Shown here: one piece after another, positions 50,288-61,877 of the stretch
How the letters are laid out: each line of letters begins with the position of its first letter
Position numbering within the stretch: the first letter of the stretch is position 1
From: Pantanalinema sp. GBBB05
GTDB lineage: Bacteria > Cyanobacteriota > Cyanobacteriia > Leptolyngbyales > Leptolyngbyaceae
Direction: 5' to 3'
Length of the DNA: 64,000 bases
Assembly: GCA_016743235.1 (NCBI GenBank)
Contig: VRZD01000006.1
Coordinates: 124,001 to 188,000 of the forward strand
Position numbers and translations under genes: made by a program
The notes under the pieces: model-generated
Database searches by the model: none
What the model was told of the DNA's origin: nothing
Seen by the model: the letters and a program-made list of their open reading frames with translations, nothing else

Positions 50288-52600
50288 CTACAATTTCTTG
50301 AATTTTGCTTTTAGCTCATCTAATGAGGATGGCTTTTCTGCCTTCTGAGTGGCTTTTGGCTGAGGTTTAATCTCAAGTCTAGTCTCTGATTTAACTGGTG
50401 GTTTGGTATCTGGTCTAGTGCTTGGTTTCACCTTTGGTTCTGCACCACCGGGCGATCGCATCGACAAGCTAATCCGTTTTAAGGCTTCATTCACCTCTAA
50501 CACTCGCACCTTGACCACTTGCCCGACTTTCACCACCTGTTTGGGGTCACTAATAAAGCGATCGGCTAGTTGTGATACATGCACTAAGCCATCCTGATGG
50601 ACGCCAATATCCACAAAAGCGCCAAAGTTCGCCACATTTGTTACGACTCCCTCTAGTTCCATACCGATGTGTAAGTCCTTCATTTCATTCACCCCTTCCT
50701 TAAAGGTGGCATAGGTGAATTGAGCACGGGGGTCACGTCCGGGTTTTTCTAACTCCCGCATGATGTCGCGTAATGTGGGTTCACCAATTGTATCTGTGAC
50801 GTAGCGTTTCAGATCACTGGACTGGAGGCGTTCGGCAATTTTGGGAGCTTCTGTGAGGGGTAGCTGTAAGTCCTTGGCGATCGCTTGCACAACACCATAA
50901 CTCTCTGGATGCACCGCCGTATTATCTAACGGTTGTTTACCATCGCGAATCCGCAAAAAGCCTGCGGCCTGCTCAAAGGCTTTCGGTCCTAATTTAGCGA
51001 CTTTGAGTAATTGTTTACGATCCTGAAATGCTCCATTTTCATTGCGGTAGGCAACAATATTGTTGGCGATCGTAGCGTTAATCCCTGAAACAAAGGTGAG
51101 GAGTTCTTTAGATGCGGTATTTAAATCAACTCCGACATAGTTGACGCAACTTTCTACGGTCTCATCTAGCTTCTGTTTCAGCCGTTTTTGATCGACATCA
51201 TGCTGATACTGTCCCACCCCAATTGACTTTGGATCGATTTTTACTAATTCTGCTAATGGATCTTGTAACCGCCGCGCAATGCTGATCGCTCCCCGGATGG
51301 TAATATCCAAATCGGGAAATTCTGCGATCGCCACGGGACTAGCGGAATAAATTGAGGCTCCGGATTCGTTGACTATTACCTTAATTGGGGGTTGTTCCAA
51401 AGCTTGTAAAACCTGAGTAACAAAAGCATCTGTTTCGCGTCCGGCGGTGCCATTCCCGATCGCAATCAGTTCAATCTTGTGTTTCTGGATCAATTTAATC
51501 AATGTCTGTGCTGCCTGCTGGCGTTGGGCTTCGGATTGATGTGGGAAAATCGCTTGATACTCCAGAAATTTGCCTGTTTCACTTAAGGCAGCGACCTTGC
51601 AACCCGTGCGAAATCCTGGATCAATCCCAAGAGTGGGTTTCATCCCAGCCGGAGCGGCTAACAACAATTCTCGTAAATTCGCTTCAAAGGTTTTAATTGA
51701 CTCTTCATCGGCCCAGAGTTTCTTCTCTGCCATCACCGCATTGATCAATGAAGTTTTCATCAACCGCTGAAATGCATCTTTCAACATATCGCGGTAGAAG
51801 CTGCGTACAGGAGCCGATTTAGTTCGAATTTCCTCGCTTTCTAAATACTCTAAAACAAGCTCTTCATCAAAGGTGAGTTCTAGAGTTAGAATGGCTTCAT
51901 TCTCACCTCGTAGTAGGGCTAACAAGTTGTGAGGGGCAATCTCTTTAATCGGTACTTGGTAGCTACGGTACATTTCAAACTTGGTACTGCCCTCTGGATA
52001 ATCGGGTTTAATCCGGGAGACTAGCACTCCCGATCGCAGTAAATATTCTCGCAAGTAGGCTCGTAACTCTGCTCGTTCTGACACGGCTTCTGCCAGAATA
52101 TCTGCGGCTCCTTGTAAGGCTTCTTCTACAGTATTCACACCACGATCGGAAGCAATATACTTTGTAGCTTCGGTGGCTAATGAAGCTGTGGCTGCATCCG
52201 GGCGATTGAGGGTTTGAATCCATTCTGCTAATGGCTCTAAGCCTTTCTCTCTGGCGATCGTGGCACGAGTGCGACGCTTGGGACGGTAGGGCAGATATAG
52301 ATCTTCCAGTTCAGTTTTCTGCAAACAATCGGTGATTTTGGTTTGCAACTCATCGGTTAACTTGCCCTGCTCCGCGATCGCCTTCAAAATCGTGGCTTTA
52401 CGCTCCTCTAACTCGGTTAAATAGGTATATTGTTCCAGCAAATCCCGTAACTGTACTTCAGTCATTTCTCCGGTACGCTCTTTGCGATAACGAGCAATAA
52501 ACGGCACTGTGGCTCCTTCTGCCAGTAGTGCTAATGCCGCTTCGACTTGAGATTGCCGTAAGGACAGTTCATTTGCCAGATGTTGAGGGATGTTGAGCAT
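50288..52600 (-). CDS. tex: Tex family RNA-binding transcription accessory protein
   Basis: The protein has 770 residues. The Tex N-terminal helical region (LRQSQVEAALALLAEGATVPFIARYRKERTG) is followed by the YqgF-like domain (LGIDPGFRTGCKVAALSETG near 325). The helix-hairpin-helix region (NTASKELLTFVSGINATIANNIVAYR, about 500) and an S1 domain (GVVTNVANFGAFVDIGVHQDGLVHVSQL, about 650) come next. The C-terminal 60 residues form a Lys/Pro-rich tail. Tex binds RNA and affects transcription and RNA processing. The gene stands alone, with a good family start at 52600. Confidence 0.95.
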   Translation of the reverse strand: MLNIPQHLANELSLRQSQVEAALALLAEGATVPFIARYRKERTGEMTEVQLRDLLEQYTYLTELEERKATILKAIAEQGKLTDELQTKITDCLQKTELEDLYLPYRPKRRTRATIAREKGLEPLAEWIQTLNRPDAATASLATEATKYIASDRGVNTVEEALQGAADILAEAVSERAELRAYLREYLLRSGVLVSRIKPDYPEGSTKFEMYRSYQVPIKEIAPHNLLALLRGENEAILTLELTFDEELVLEYLESEEIRTKSAPVRSFYRDMLKDAFQRLMKTSLINAVMAEKKLWADEESIKTFEANLRELLLAAPAGMKPTLGIDPGFRTGCKVAALSETGKFLEYQAIFPHQSEAQRQQAAQTLIKLIQKHKIELIAIGNGTAGRETDAFVTQVLQALEQPPIKVIVNESGASIYSASPVAIAEFPDLDITIRGAISIARRLQDPLAELVKIDPKSIGVGQYQHDVDQKRLKQKLDETVESCVNYVGVDLNTASKELLTFVSGINATIANNIVAYRNENGAFQDRKQLLKVAKLGPKAFEQAAGFLRIRDGKQPLDNTAVHPESYGVVQAIAKDLQLPLTEAPKIAERLQSSDLKRYVTDTIGEPTLRDIMRELEKPGRDPRAQFTYATFKEGVNEMKDLHIGMELEGVVTNVANFGAFVDIGVHQDGLVHVSQLADRFISDPKQVVKVGQVVKVRVLEVNEALKRISLSMRSPGGAEPKVKPSTRPDTKPPVKSETRLEIKPQPKATQKAEKPSSLDELKAKFKKL

Positions 52601-52828
52601 AACCTTCGTTTAGACATGGGAAAACCTCGGATCTCCTATCATGCCGCATCTCGCCCCAGACTTCATTCCTTTCAGCAGAAATAATCTTAAACTCCCCTGA
52701 AATATATCTCAACCTGCTTCTACGATTGCCTTTAGGTATTACGGCTGAATCGTGAATTTATTTGGCAAATTAGAGATCTTACGGACGGTCTTAGGGTATG
52801 GTTAAGCGAATTAATCTGGCAAATTGTT

Positions 52829-55800
52829 ATGAAACCCGCTTCTAGAATCGTGTCCGCTTCATACCGATTCTTAGTCTTCTGGCTGCTTGCCGCATCAGCC
52901 TCTCCCGCCTTTGCCCAGTCAATTACCCCTGCTCAGGATGGAACTGGCAGCACAGTGACTCGGAGTAATAATCGCTATGACCTCTCTGGTGGACAGCGAT
53001 CGGGGGATGGTACAAATTTATTTCATAGCTTCGAGCAGTTTGGACTTAATCAAGGTGAAATCGCTAATTTTCTATCAAACCCAGCCATTCAAAACATCCT
53101 AGGGCGAATTATCGGCGGTAATCCTTCAGTAATCGATGGCTTAATTCAAGTGACTGGTGGTAATAGCAATTTATTTTTAATGAATCCAGCCGGGATTGTA
53201 TTTGGAGCCAATGCCAGTTTAAATGTGCCGGCGGCGTTTACCGCTACTACAGCAAATGGAATTGGATTTGGCAATGGTTGGTTTAATGCGATCGGAGACA
53301 ACAATTACCTTAATTTAATTGGCAATCCCCAAACGATCGCGTTTACCATGCGGCACCCCGGAGCAATCGTCAACAGTGGCAATTTAGCCGTTCCAACCGG
53401 TCATCATTTAACGCTATTGGGCGGTACAGTGATCAATGCTGGACAACTGTCTGCCCCTGAAGGACAGATCACGATCGCCGCAGTCCCTGGGCAGCAACTG
53501 GTACGACTGAGCCAACCGGGAAGTGTTCTGAGTTTAGAAATTCAACCACTGTCTAGCATGATCAGCAATTCGGAAGGGAATCTGCCATCGGATTGGACCC
53601 TTCCGATCGCTGCACTCCCGCAGTTATTAACAGGGGGTAATTTGAGTAACGCCACGGGTTTGATTCCCAACCCAGATGGTAGTGTGCAATTAACTGGTTC
53701 CACATTAAGTGTGGAATCCGGTGATGTTGTCGCTACCCAAGTCCAGGCTGGAACGGCAACCTTATTGGCTGCCAATCATTTGACGATCGTACCTTTAGGT
53801 GCAGCTAACCGAGTGACATTACAAACTACGGGGGATCTAAATCTCCAAGCGGGTAATACTCTCCGGATCAGAGATCAAGCGACGCATCCTTTACACATCC
53901 AGGCGGGGAGAAATCTGATTGTTCAAGGGAATCAAGGCATTGATATATTTGCGTTGAATCACCCGAGTAGTGCGTTGTCAGCTGGTGGCGATCTGATTCT
54001 GCGATCGACCAATTCTGTGGGTGGTGATGCCCATTACTCTGCTGGGGGAAACTTCCGAGTAGAGCAGTTAGATGGAACCGTTGGCAACTTATTTAGTCCC
54101 TACGATCCGATTATTCTTGCCGGTGGAGATGTCACATTAGGGGATTATCAAGGCGCTTCGTTGCACATTATTGCTGGTGGGAGTGTAACACTGGGAACTG
54201 TGATCATTGATGCTCCAGATGATGTAGAGAATGCGATCGATCCAACGACCTTTCCTGATCTGGCAACCGTTCGATTATCCGATGGCAGCAGCATCACGAT
54301 CGATGGCACTGCTACCCCCACGTTAGATGTCCGAGCTGGAGTAGATTGGTCAGCCTTGGGCGGAGTCCCGGAATCTGATCCCACTGTATTTGGAGAAATT
54401 GAAGTCCAAGTGAGTTCTCCCCCTACCAGTGCCGACATCACTGTGAATGGGCAAATTCAGGCTGAGTCTGGAGTGGTGTTACTGACCACTCAATATAATC
54501 CGAATTTAGCTCTTGCCGGTGGCACTATTTCTGCTCCGACGATCGCTACGGGAACCAGTAGTAATCTAGCGGGCGGATCAATGACGATCGATGCTAGACA
54601 AGATACCAATTTAGGTCTACTTTCAACTGTGGCTAGTGCGCTAACCAATGATGCTGGTAATGGTGGTGATATTAAAATTCTGGCGAATGGTAATGTCAAC
54701 GTTGCCGCTAGCATCTCTACCTTTAGTCAGGCGGTGGCTAATTTTCCTAGCCTGTCTGGCAACTCTGGTAATGGTGGTCAAGTGAGTATTACTGCTAGAA
54801 CAGGTGATATTAATGTGGCGGGTGGAATTAACTCCAGTACGGCTGCCAATTCAGTTGGAGTAATCGGTGGGGCAGGAAGTGGTGGTGCTATTACCTTATC
54901 TGCGAAGAATGGCAGGGTACGAGCTGGTTCATTAAACACAACCACCACTGCTATCAATGGTAGCGTTGGGAATGGCGGAGCCGTCCAAGTTAATGCGGCG
55001 AATGGCATCAATGTTGTAGTAGGAGTTGACACAACGGCTGATTCTAGATTTTTTGTGGCTGGTAATGGTGGAGCGATTCGGCTCACAACCACTCAAGGCA
55101 ATGTGGTCACGGGCGGCATATTTGCGAATGCTAGAAGTATGGCTGGGGCATCAACTGGTAATGCTGGTGATATTACTATTACTACTGGAAATGGCAACAT
55201 TCAGGCTGTAGCGGTACTGGCAGATGCGATCGCAGCACAGAACGGTGTGAGCGGCAATGGCGGCAATATTACCCTTGCTACAAATCGCGGGAATATCACT
55301 GTTGCTAGTGACCTCAGAACCCTGGCTTTCTCTAGCTCTGGCGGTGGCGGAGTCGGCGGGTCTGTGACCCTCACCGCTTCGAACGACATTACGATCGGCG
55401 CCATCAATGCGTTCCCGCCAAATCCTGGGCTTCTGAATACGGATGGTTCGCTGACTGTAAATGCGGCTGGTGCGATCGATTTATCTGGTGGGATCACGAT
55501 CGCTGGTGATATTCGGATTGGTAATCAAATTGCACCCAATACATTATTACTTCCTACCAGCCTTCAATCTGCTAACGGTGACATTGAGATTAGCGTTGAT
55601 AATGACTTCCAGCTTTCCAGCTTAATTGCAACGCAGGGAGGTGATTTCAGTCTCACTAGCACTGGTGATTTAGATATTACTCGTCCTGTAACAACTCAAG
55701 GGGGAAATATTACCTTACAAGGTGACTCGATCACCGCTTCTGTCCCGTTAAATTCGAGTAACTTAAATGGAAATGGCGGAAATATTACCTTATTTGCTAG

Positions 55801-57625
55801 CGATCGCATTCAGGTTAGTATTCTCAATAGTTCGGGGGCTGGCAATGGTGGTAATATCATGATCGACCCCGATGGCGATGTGCAGATTGATTCCATCAAT
55901 GCTCAAGGAGGATTGCCAAGTTTGAGCCCTGGAGTGAGTAGTGGTGGTGCAGGTGGCAATGTAGAGATTACAACTCTGAGCTTTTTCCGAGCGCTCGGTA
56001 GTTTCGTTGACCAAAATGGTGTGCGAGCTAGCCTCTCTACGGCTGGAACTAGCCAGGGAGGAGCGATCGTTATCCGGCATGGCGGTGGTGCATCTAGTAC
56101 TCCATTTGTAGTGGGAGATAGTCGGCGTAACGGGACTGACGCTGCCATTACTACGGGCACCAGCAATACGATTCAACCGACTCGATCGTTTCTCGGTACC
56201 TATCGGCAAGGAGCAACTCCTAGTGATATTCAGTTGCTGACATCCGGCGAATTTGCCGAAGCAGAACCCGAAGCAGAACCTTGTACAGTGAATGATTGTA
56301 CTGAGTTAGCGGATGATTTAGAGCCAGCTGAGTTTGCTACTGATTTGCCCTTTGATTCAGGAGGCTTGGAACTTCCCAGCTTCGAGTTAGAAGCTGCGAA
56401 AAATCGGCTATTCGAAATTCAACAGGCAACTGGGATTAAGCCAGCTCTTGTGTATGCCCAGTTTGTTCCCACTACGGTAGCCACTGACCTTGCAGGCTAT
56501 GAACGATCGACCACCCAAGAATTTGAGCAGCATTTACAGCGATCGACGGCAAGTAGCCCAGTCAATTTGACGATTGAGCCATCTCCAGATGACCAGCTGG
56601 AAATTGTTGTGGTTATGTCAGAAGGTCGCCCGGTTCGCCACCGGTTGCCTGAAGCTACTAGAGCCAAGGTGTTGCAGGTGGCGGAGGAATTTCGTGATCG
56701 GGTGGCAAATCCCCGAGAACGGCAACGCCATCGTTATTTTGCGGCTGCCCAACAGTTGTATCAGTGGCTGATTGCCCCAATTCAAGCCGAACTACAAGCG
56801 CAAAACATTCAGAATCTTGCCTTTATTTTGGACAGTGGGCTACGAATTATTCCGATCGCGGCTCTCCATAACGGTAACCAGTTTTTAGTGGAGCAGTATA
56901 GCTTGGGACTGATGCCAAGCTTTACCTTGACCGATACCCGCTATGCTGACCTTCGTCACCTGAAAGTTTTGGTAGCCGGAGCCTCCCAGTTTGCCGACCT
57001 GCCTCCCTTACCAGCCGTTTCTAGTGAAATTGCTGCGATTACCCAAACAGGTTGGCAAGGTGAAGTGTTATTTGATACTAAATTTACCTTGCAAAATTTG
57101 AAATCAGAACGCCAACGACAGCCTTTTGGCATTATTCATCTAGCCACTCACGGCGAATTTAACTCGGGTAATTTAAACAACTCTTTTATTCAACTCTGGG
57201 ATACCAAACTGCGATTGAATCAAGTTCGCCAATTGGGCTGGAATAATCCACCTGTAGAACTGTTGGTTTTAAGTGCCTGTGACACGGCGACTGGCGATGA
57301 AACGATCGAACTAGGATTTGCAGGGATTGCTGCTCAAGCGGGTGCTAAATCTACCTTAGCTAGCATTTGGCTAGTCAGTGATGCTGGCACCTTAGGACTG
57401 ATGGCAGAGTTCTACCACCAATTGCAGACTGTGCCAATCCGAGCACAGGCACTACAGCAAGCTCAAATTGCCATGCTCCGAGGACAAGTGAAGTTAGTCG
57501 GTGGACAATTACAGTGGATAGGTGGAACAGTTGATCTGCCGTCTAATCTACAAACCCTGCCGGATCAAACTTTTACCCATCCTTACTACTGGTCCGGATT
57601 CACGATGATTGGTAGTCCCTGGTAG
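52829..57625 (+). CDS. TPS-domain (hemagglutinin-type) surface protein with C-terminal CHAT domain
   Basis: The protein has 1598 residues. A signal peptide (ending ASPAFAQ, residue 29) precedes a filamentous-hemagglutinin N-terminal TPS domain (about 30-170, [41 protein letters not shown]). A long beta-helical repeat region (170-1140), rich in GNGGNI-type turns, follows. A charged linker leads to a CHAT domain (about 1290-1590) with a His in [11 protein letters not shown] and a Cys in [13 protein letters not shown], the caspase-like catalytic pair. It would be exported through a TpsB-type partner not present here. A secreted protease or polymerising surface protein is plausible. Substrates are unknown. 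Confidence 0.88.
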   Translation: MKPASRIVSASYRFLVFWLLAASASPAFAQSITPAQDGTGSTVTRSNNRYDLSGGQRSGDGTNLFHSFEQFGLNQGEIANFLSNPAIQNILGRIIGGNPSVIDGLIQVTGGNSNLFLMNPAGIVFGANASLNVPAAFTATTANGIGFGNGWFNAIGDNNYLNLIGNPQTIAFTMRHPGAIVNSGNLAVPTGHHLTLLGGTVINAGQLSAPEGQITIAAVPGQQLVRLSQPGSVLSLEIQPLSSMISNSEGNLPSDWTLPIAALPQLLTGGNLSNATGLIPNPDGSVQLTGSTLSVESGDVVATQVQAGTATLLAANHLTIVPLGAANRVTLQTTGDLNLQAGNTLRIRDQATHPLHIQAGRNLIVQGNQGIDIFALNHPSSALSAGGDLILRSTNSVGGDAHYSAGGNFRVEQLDGTVGNLFSPYDPIILAGGDVTLGDYQGASLHIIAGGSVTLGTVIIDAPDDVENAIDPTTFPDLATVRLSDGSSITIDGTATPTLDVRAGVDWSALGGVPESDPTVFGEIEVQVSSPPTSADITVNGQIQAESGVVLLTTQYNPNLALAGGTISAPTIATGTSSNLAGGSMTIDARQDTNLGLLSTVASALTNDAGNGGDIKILANGNVNVAASISTFSQAVANFPSLSGNSGNGGQVSITARTGDINVAGGINSSTAANSVGVIGGAGSGGAITLSAKNGRVRAGSLNTTTTAINGSVGNGGAVQVNAANGINVVVGVDTTADSRFFVAGNGGAIRLTTTQGNVVTGGIFANARSMAGASTGNAGDITITTGNGNIQAVAVLADAIAAQNGVSGNGGNITLATNRGNITVASDLRTLAFSSSGGGGVGGSVTLTASNDITIGAINAFPPNPGLLNTDGSLTVNAAGAIDLSGGITIAGDIRIGNQIAPNTLLLPTSLQSANGDIEISVDNDFQLSSLIATQGGDFSLTSTGDLDITRPVTTQGGNITLQGDSITASVPLNSSNLNGNGGNITLFASDRIQVSILNSSGAGNGGNIMIDPDGDVQIDSINAQGGLPSLSPGVSSGGAGGNVEITTLSFFRALGSFVDQNGVRASLSTAGTSQGGAIVIRHGGGASSTPFVVGDSRRNGTDAAITTGTSNTIQPTRSFLGTYRQGATPSDIQLLTSGEFAEAEPEAEPCTVNDCTELADDLEPAEFATDLPFDSGGLELPSFELEAAKNRLFEIQQATGIKPALVYAQFVPTTVATDLAGYERSTTQEFEQHLQRSTASSPVNLTIEPSPDDQLEIVVVMSEGRPVRHRLPEATRAKVLQVAEEFRDRVANPRERQRHRYFAAAQQLYQWLIAPIQAELQAQNIQNLAFILDSGLRIIPIAALHNGNQFLVEQYSLGLMPSFTLTDTRYADLRHLKVLVAGASQFADLPPLPAVSSEIAAITQTGWQGEVLFDTKFTLQNLKSERQRQPFGIIHLATHGEFNSGNLNNSFIQLWDTKLRLNQVRQLGWNNPPVELLVLSACDTATGDETIELGFAGIAAQAGAKSTLASIWLVSDAGTLGLMAEFYHQLQTVPIRAQALQQAQIAMLRGQVKLVGGQLQWIGGTVDLPSNLQTLPDQTFTHPYYWSGFTMIGSPW

Positions 57626-57727
57626 TCTACCCGACGATTTATTCCAATTGCTAGGTTGCCTGACTGCCCTTAGGTCTTTATACTTTTGTGAAGTTAGGGC
57701 AAATTATCCAGTGAATGAGGAGTAAGG

Positions 57728-59203
57728 ATGTATATCGTACAAATTGCCTCTGAGTGTGCCCCAGTCATCAAAGCGGGAGGCTTGGGCGATGTCGTATACG
57801 GACTTACCCGGGAGTTAGAACTGCGCGGGCATACCGTGGAGATCATTCTTCCTAAGTACGATTGCATGCGATACGACCATATTTGGGGGCTGCATGAAGC
57901 CTACCAAGACCTGTGGGTACCCTGGTATGGCGGCGCGATCCACTGTACGGTTTACTGCGGTTGGGTACATGGGCGACTGTGCTTCTTCATCGATCCTCAT
58001 TCCGACGATCTATTTTTTAACCGGGGTCACTACTACGGTTCTAAAGACGACAACATGCGGTTTGCCTTCTTCAGTAAGGCCGCGATGGAGTTTTTGCAGC
58101 GTACCAATAAGCGTCCTGATGTCCTACATTGCCACGATTGGCAAACGGGCTTAGTGCCAGTCCTGCTCTATGAGATTTACAAATGGCATGGCATGGACAA
58201 GCAGCGGGTGTGTTATACCATCCATAACTTCAAACATCAGGGGATCGCGGGTGCCGACGTGTTATGGGCCACTGGGCTGAACCGAGAATCCCATTATTTT
58301 GACTTCAGCCGCCTGCAAGATAACTTCAATCCCTTTGCCCTGAATCTGATGAAGGGTGGGATTGTCTACTCGAACTTTGTCACTACCGTTTCACCTCATC
58401 ATGCCTGGGAAGCGCATCACGGTGAGTTTGGCTATGGGTTGGGACATACTCTGCACATGCATGAGCATAAGTTTGGTGGTGTATTAAATGGGATTGATTA
58501 TGATGTCTGGAATCCCGAGATCGATCGCTACACACCCGATCACTTCTCGGCAACTGACCTGACGGGCAAAGCCCACAATAAAAAAGCCCTGCGGGAACGG
58601 TTATGGTTAAGCCATGAAGACAAGCCGTTAATTGCCTATATCGGACGCTTAGATGATCAAAAAGGGATGCATTTAGTGCATCATGCGATTTACTATGCCC
58701 TGCACCGGAATGCTCAGTTTGTGCTTCTGGGAGCGGCGACCGAACCGGGGATCAATGATTGGTTCTGGCATGAGAAGCAATTTCTTAACAATAATCCTAA
58801 CGTTCATATTGAACTTGGGTTTAACGAAGAACTCTCGCACTTGATCTATGCTGGCGCTGACATGATTGTTGTGCCCAGTAATTATGAACCCTGCGGTCTA
58901 ACTCAAATGATTGGCTTGCGGTATGGCACCGTGCCGATCGTCCGAGGAGTGGGAGGCTTAGTCAATACGGTCTTCGATCGGGATTACGATGAAGCTCATC
59001 CACCGGAGGAACGGAATGGTTATGTGTTCCATCAAACCGATAATCAAGCTCTGGAATCAGCGATGGATCGGGCGATCGGCTTATGGGAATACTACCCCAA
59101 TGAGTTTGAAAAGCTGGTGGTACAAGGGATGAACTACGATTATTCCTGGAAATATCCGGGACAGGATTACCTGGCGATCTACGAATTTATCCGCCATAAG
59201 TAA
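57728..59203 (+). CDS. glgA: Glycogen synthase
   Basis: The protein has 491 residues. It transfers glucose from ADP-glucose to glycogen. The N-terminal ADP-glucose-binding KAGGLGDVVYGL starts at about residue 15. The GT5 catalytic core has HCHDWQTGLVP, YTIHNFKHQG, and in the second lobe NYEPCGLTQMIGLRYGTVPIVRGVGGL. This sequence is of the cyanobacterial GlgA2-like type (start MYIVQIASECAPVIKAGGLGDV). AGGAG lies 5 bases before the ATG. It faces pgm across a shared terminator, which fits control of carbon flow to storage glucan. Confidence 0.93.
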   Translation: MYIVQIASECAPVIKAGGLGDVVYGLTRELELRGHTVEIILPKYDCMRYDHIWGLHEAYQDLWVPWYGGAIHCTVYCGWVHGRLCFFIDPHSDDLFFNRGHYYGSKDDNMRFAFFSKAAMEFLQRTNKRPDVLHCHDWQTGLVPVLLYEIYKWHGMDKQRVCYTIHNFKHQGIAGADVLWATGLNRESHYFDFSRLQDNFNPFALNLMKGGIVYSNFVTTVSPHHAWEAHHGEFGYGLGHTLHMHEHKFGGVLNGIDYDVWNPEIDRYTPDHFSATDLTGKAHNKKALRERLWLSHEDKPLIAYIGRLDDQKGMHLVHHAIYYALHRNAQFVLLGAATEPGINDWFWHEKQFLNNNPNVHIELGFNEELSHLIYAGADMIVVPSNYEPCGLTQMIGLRYGTVPIVRGVGGLVNTVFDRDYDEAHPPEERNGYVFHQTDNQALESAMDRAIGLWEYYPNEFEKLVVQGMNYDYSWKYPGQDYLAIYEFIRHK

Positions 59204-59216
59204 TCTCAAATAAAAT

Positions 59217-59242
59217 CCCCCAGAAGTCCAAAATTCTGGGGG
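59217..59242. terminator. Bidirectional terminator between glgA and pgm
   Basis: CCCCCAGAA (59217-59225) and TTCTGGGGG (59234-59242) form a perfect 9-bp stem with an 8-base loop. On the minus strand it is followed by ATTTTATTT, so it is a good terminator for pgm; on the plus strand no T-run follows. Confidence 0.8.
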
Positions 59243-59377
59243 AACAACAGATGGCGTAACGAAACCGTGTTTAAGGGTCACTGATTCAGCGTGATTTTAA
59301 TCCGCTATTGACTCATACCGTTGGGTAATTGGCGTTATGCAGACAATTACCCCATCTATCCCCAAAAGTTTTAACCG

Positions 59378-61033
59378 TTAACCGATGATCTGTTGGGCTT
59401 CGCTGAGAATCTGCTCCAGGTGCGCTTCGCTCTTAAAGCTTTCAGCGTAAACTTTACAGACATTCTCAGTTCCCGATGGTCGGGCAGCAAACCAGCCATT
59501 CTCAGTCGTGACTTTCATGCCCCCGATCGCGGCTCCATTGCCAGGCGCTTTAGTCAGGGTGGCTGTAATGGAATCACCAGCCAGGGTAGCCACCTTCATA
59601 TCTTCGGGTGACAGTTTGCTGAGCCGAGCTTTTTGTTCTGGAGTGGCGGGAGAATCAATCCGCTTGTAGAAGGGTTTACCCAGGCGATCGGTGAGGTCTT
59701 GATAGTGTTGACCGGGATCTTTGCCTGTTTTAGCGGTAATTTCAGCCGCTAGCAGATCCAGAATGATGCCGTCTTTGTCAGTTGTCCAGACGCTACCATC
59801 CTTGCGCAAGAAGGAGGCTCCGGCACTTTCTTCGCCACCAAACCCAAAGGAACCATCTAGCAGTCCGGCAACGAACCACTTAAAGCCAACCGGGACTTCA
59901 CAGACATTGCGACCGATTTCCTTGCCGACTCGATCGATCATGCTGCTGCTGACCAGGGTTTTACCGATCGCGCTGGAGCCAGGCCAACCTGTCCGATTGG
60001 TAAACAAATACCAAATCGCGACAGACAGGAAGTGGTTGGGATTCATCAACCCGACGCTAGGAGTGACAATCCCATGACGATCGGAGTCGGTGTCGTTGCC
60101 AAAGGCGATATCGTAGTCATCCTTGAACTTGACCAAACCCGCCATCGCATAGGGCGAAGAACAATCCATGCGGATCTTGCCATCCCAATCGACACTCATG
60201 AAGCGGAAGGTGGGATCTACAGCCTGGTTAATCACGGTGATATTTAAGCTGTAGTGATCGGCGATCGGTTGCCAGTAAGCGATATTAGAACCACCCAGGG
60301 GATCGGCGCCAATCCGAATTCCGGAGGCTCGAATGGCTTCTATGTCAATGATGGTTTCCAGATCGTTGACGTAGGGCGTAATGAAATCAAATGGATGGGT
60401 GGTGGAGGCTTTAGCGGCAGTTTCGTAAGCGATCCGCTTCACCTCGCGGTTGCCATTAGCGAGTAGCTGATTCGCCCGATCCTGAATCCATTTGGTGGCA
60501 TCGGGTTCGGCAGGTCCACCGGACGGCGGATTGTACTTAAACCCACCATCGGCAGGGGGATTGTGGGAGGGCGTGATGATAATGCCATCCGCTAACCCAC
60601 TGGTTCGACCTCGGTTATACGCCAAAATGGCATGGGAAACGGCAGGAGTGGGAGTGTATTGGGCAGCACCTGATCCAGCGGCAATATAAACATCCACTCC
60701 ATTCGCGGCTAACACTTCCAAAGCCGACTTTTGGGCAGGTTCAGACAGCAGGTGGGTATCCATGCCCATATACAACGGTCCGTTAATCCCCTGACTTTGG
60801 CGATATTCCACTACCGCTTGGGATACGGCGAGAATATGATCTTCATTAAAGGTGCCCGTTGCCGAGGAACCTCGGTGTCCTGATGTGCCGAAGCTAACTC
60901 GTTGTAGCGGATTCTCCGGGTCAGGATGGACCGTGTAGTACTGGTCTAATAACTGATCGACATTAATCAAAATTTCAGCCGGGGCGGGTTTTCCAGCCAG
61001 GGGGCTAATCGTTTCATCCGCTGTTGTTTGCAT
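59378..61033 (-). CDS. pgm: Phosphoglucomutase (alpha-D-glucose-phosphate-specific)
   Basis: The protein has 551 residues. It interconverts glucose-1-phosphate and glucose-6-phosphate. [10 protein letters not shown] at about residue 48 is the N-terminal substrate loop. The phospho-Ser lies in [13 protein letters not shown] (about 145). The metal-binding DTDSDRHG is near 305 and a C-terminal [15 protein letters not shown] block near 510. It is the E. coli Pgm type in the phosphohexomutase superfamily. The gene is convergent with glgA and supplies glucose-1-phosphate for ADP-glucose. Confidence 0.95.
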   Translation of the reverse strand: MQTTADETISPLAGKPAPAEILINVDQLLDQYYTVHPDPENPLQRVSFGTSGHRGSSATGTFNEDHILAVSQAVVEYRQSQGINGPLYMGMDTHLLSEPAQKSALEVLAANGVDVYIAAGSGAAQYTPTPAVSHAILAYNRGRTSGLADGIIITPSHNPPADGGFKYNPPSGGPAEPDATKWIQDRANQLLANGNREVKRIAYETAAKASTTHPFDFITPYVNDLETIIDIEAIRASGIRIGADPLGGSNIAYWQPIADHYSLNITVINQAVDPTFRFMSVDWDGKIRMDCSSPYAMAGLVKFKDDYDIAFGNDTDSDRHGIVTPSVGLMNPNHFLSVAIWYLFTNRTGWPGSSAIGKTLVSSSMIDRVGKEIGRNVCEVPVGFKWFVAGLLDGSFGFGGEESAGASFLRKDGSVWTTDKDGIILDLLAAEITAKTGKDPGQHYQDLTDRLGKPFYKRIDSPATPEQKARLSKLSPEDMKVATLAGDSITATLTKAPGNGAAIGGMKVTTENGWFAARPSGTENVCKVYAESFKSEAHLEQILSEAQQIIG

Positions 61034-61106
61034 CTCGCTTCTCCAAATCCCGTCATCATTTGGCTACGTTCAGAATACCGTAAAATTTTGTTACATGCAC
61101 CGAACT

Positions 61107-61180
61107 GAGGGAAGATGGGGGAGGTGGGGAGATGGCAGCGATCGGGAAGATGGGAAGGATGGAGGAGGTGGGGAGGATGA
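61107..61180 (+). repeat. Purine-rich imperfect repeat
   Basis: The region between pgm and the phosphatase gene contains several imperfect GGGAAGATGGG / GAGGAGGTGGGG units. It is a G- and A-rich low-complexity tract and may be unstable in length. No gene is visible here. Confidence 0.5.
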
Positions 61181-61233
61181 AATGTTGGATACGATCGAAT
61201 GCACACGCTGATTAAAATTGGAACTGATACTCA

Positions 61234-61854
61234 ATGACTGATAGGCAGGCGATCGAGCCACAGATTGATCGACGACCAATAATTACTTCTGAGAGCGATC
61301 CAATTCGGGTCGATTTTCTACCCCATGAATTGACCGGATTACCAGGGCGTTTAGGGATGACGATCGCCCCAGGAAAACGCAATATTGGGATGCATGCAAT
61401 TTGGGAACGCGATCTAGAGCAAGATCTGACCCATTTACGGCATCACTATCGGGTCGAGAAGTTAGTCACGTTGCTGGAAACCCCAGAATTTGCGGCGTTA
61501 CAGATTCCAAATTTGCTAATTCAAGTGCAAGCGCATGGGATGCGATCGCAGCAATTCCCAATTCGTGATTTTGGCACTCCCACATCAATGGAGAGTTTGC
61601 TGGAATTAGTGGAGTCGATTTTGGAGGATGTGGCTCAGGGGCAAACGGTGGTGATTCACTGTAAAGCTGGTTTAGGGCGAACGGGCTTGGTTACAGCCGC
61701 TTGTCTGGTAGCGTTGGGCTATTCACCGGAAGAGGCTTTCGCGTTGGTGCGACAGTCACGCCCTGGTAGCATCGAAACTCCAGAGCAGGAAACCTATGCG
61801 GAGGCATTTGCGAAAGCTTGGCAGGCGAGAGACACTAGAGATCGGGGGGCATGA
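61234..61854 (+). CDS. Dual-specificity/tyrosine-type protein phosphatase
   Basis: The protein has 206 residues. The Cys-dependent phosphatase signature HCKAGLGRTG (HCx5R) is near residues 143-152, and a possible general acid Asp lies in IRDFGTP near 105. The RRP/LP-rich start suggests a CDKN3/PTP-like subgroup. It would dephosphorylate phosphotyrosine or phosphoserine proteins, or phosphoinositide-like substrates. It is the first of three plus-strand genes in a row. Exact substrate is not deducible. Confidence 0.9.
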   Translation: MTDRQAIEPQIDRRPIITSESDPIRVDFLPHELTGLPGRLGMTIAPGKRNIGMHAIWERDLEQDLTHLRHHYRVEKLVTLLETPEFAALQIPNLLIQVQAHGMRSQQFPIRDFGTPTSMESLLELVESILEDVAQGQTVVIHCKAGLGRTGLVTAACLVALGYSPEEAFALVRQSRPGSIETPEQETYAEAFAKAWQARDTRDRGA

Positions 61855-61877
61855 TTTAGGCAATTAAGGAGGGCACG

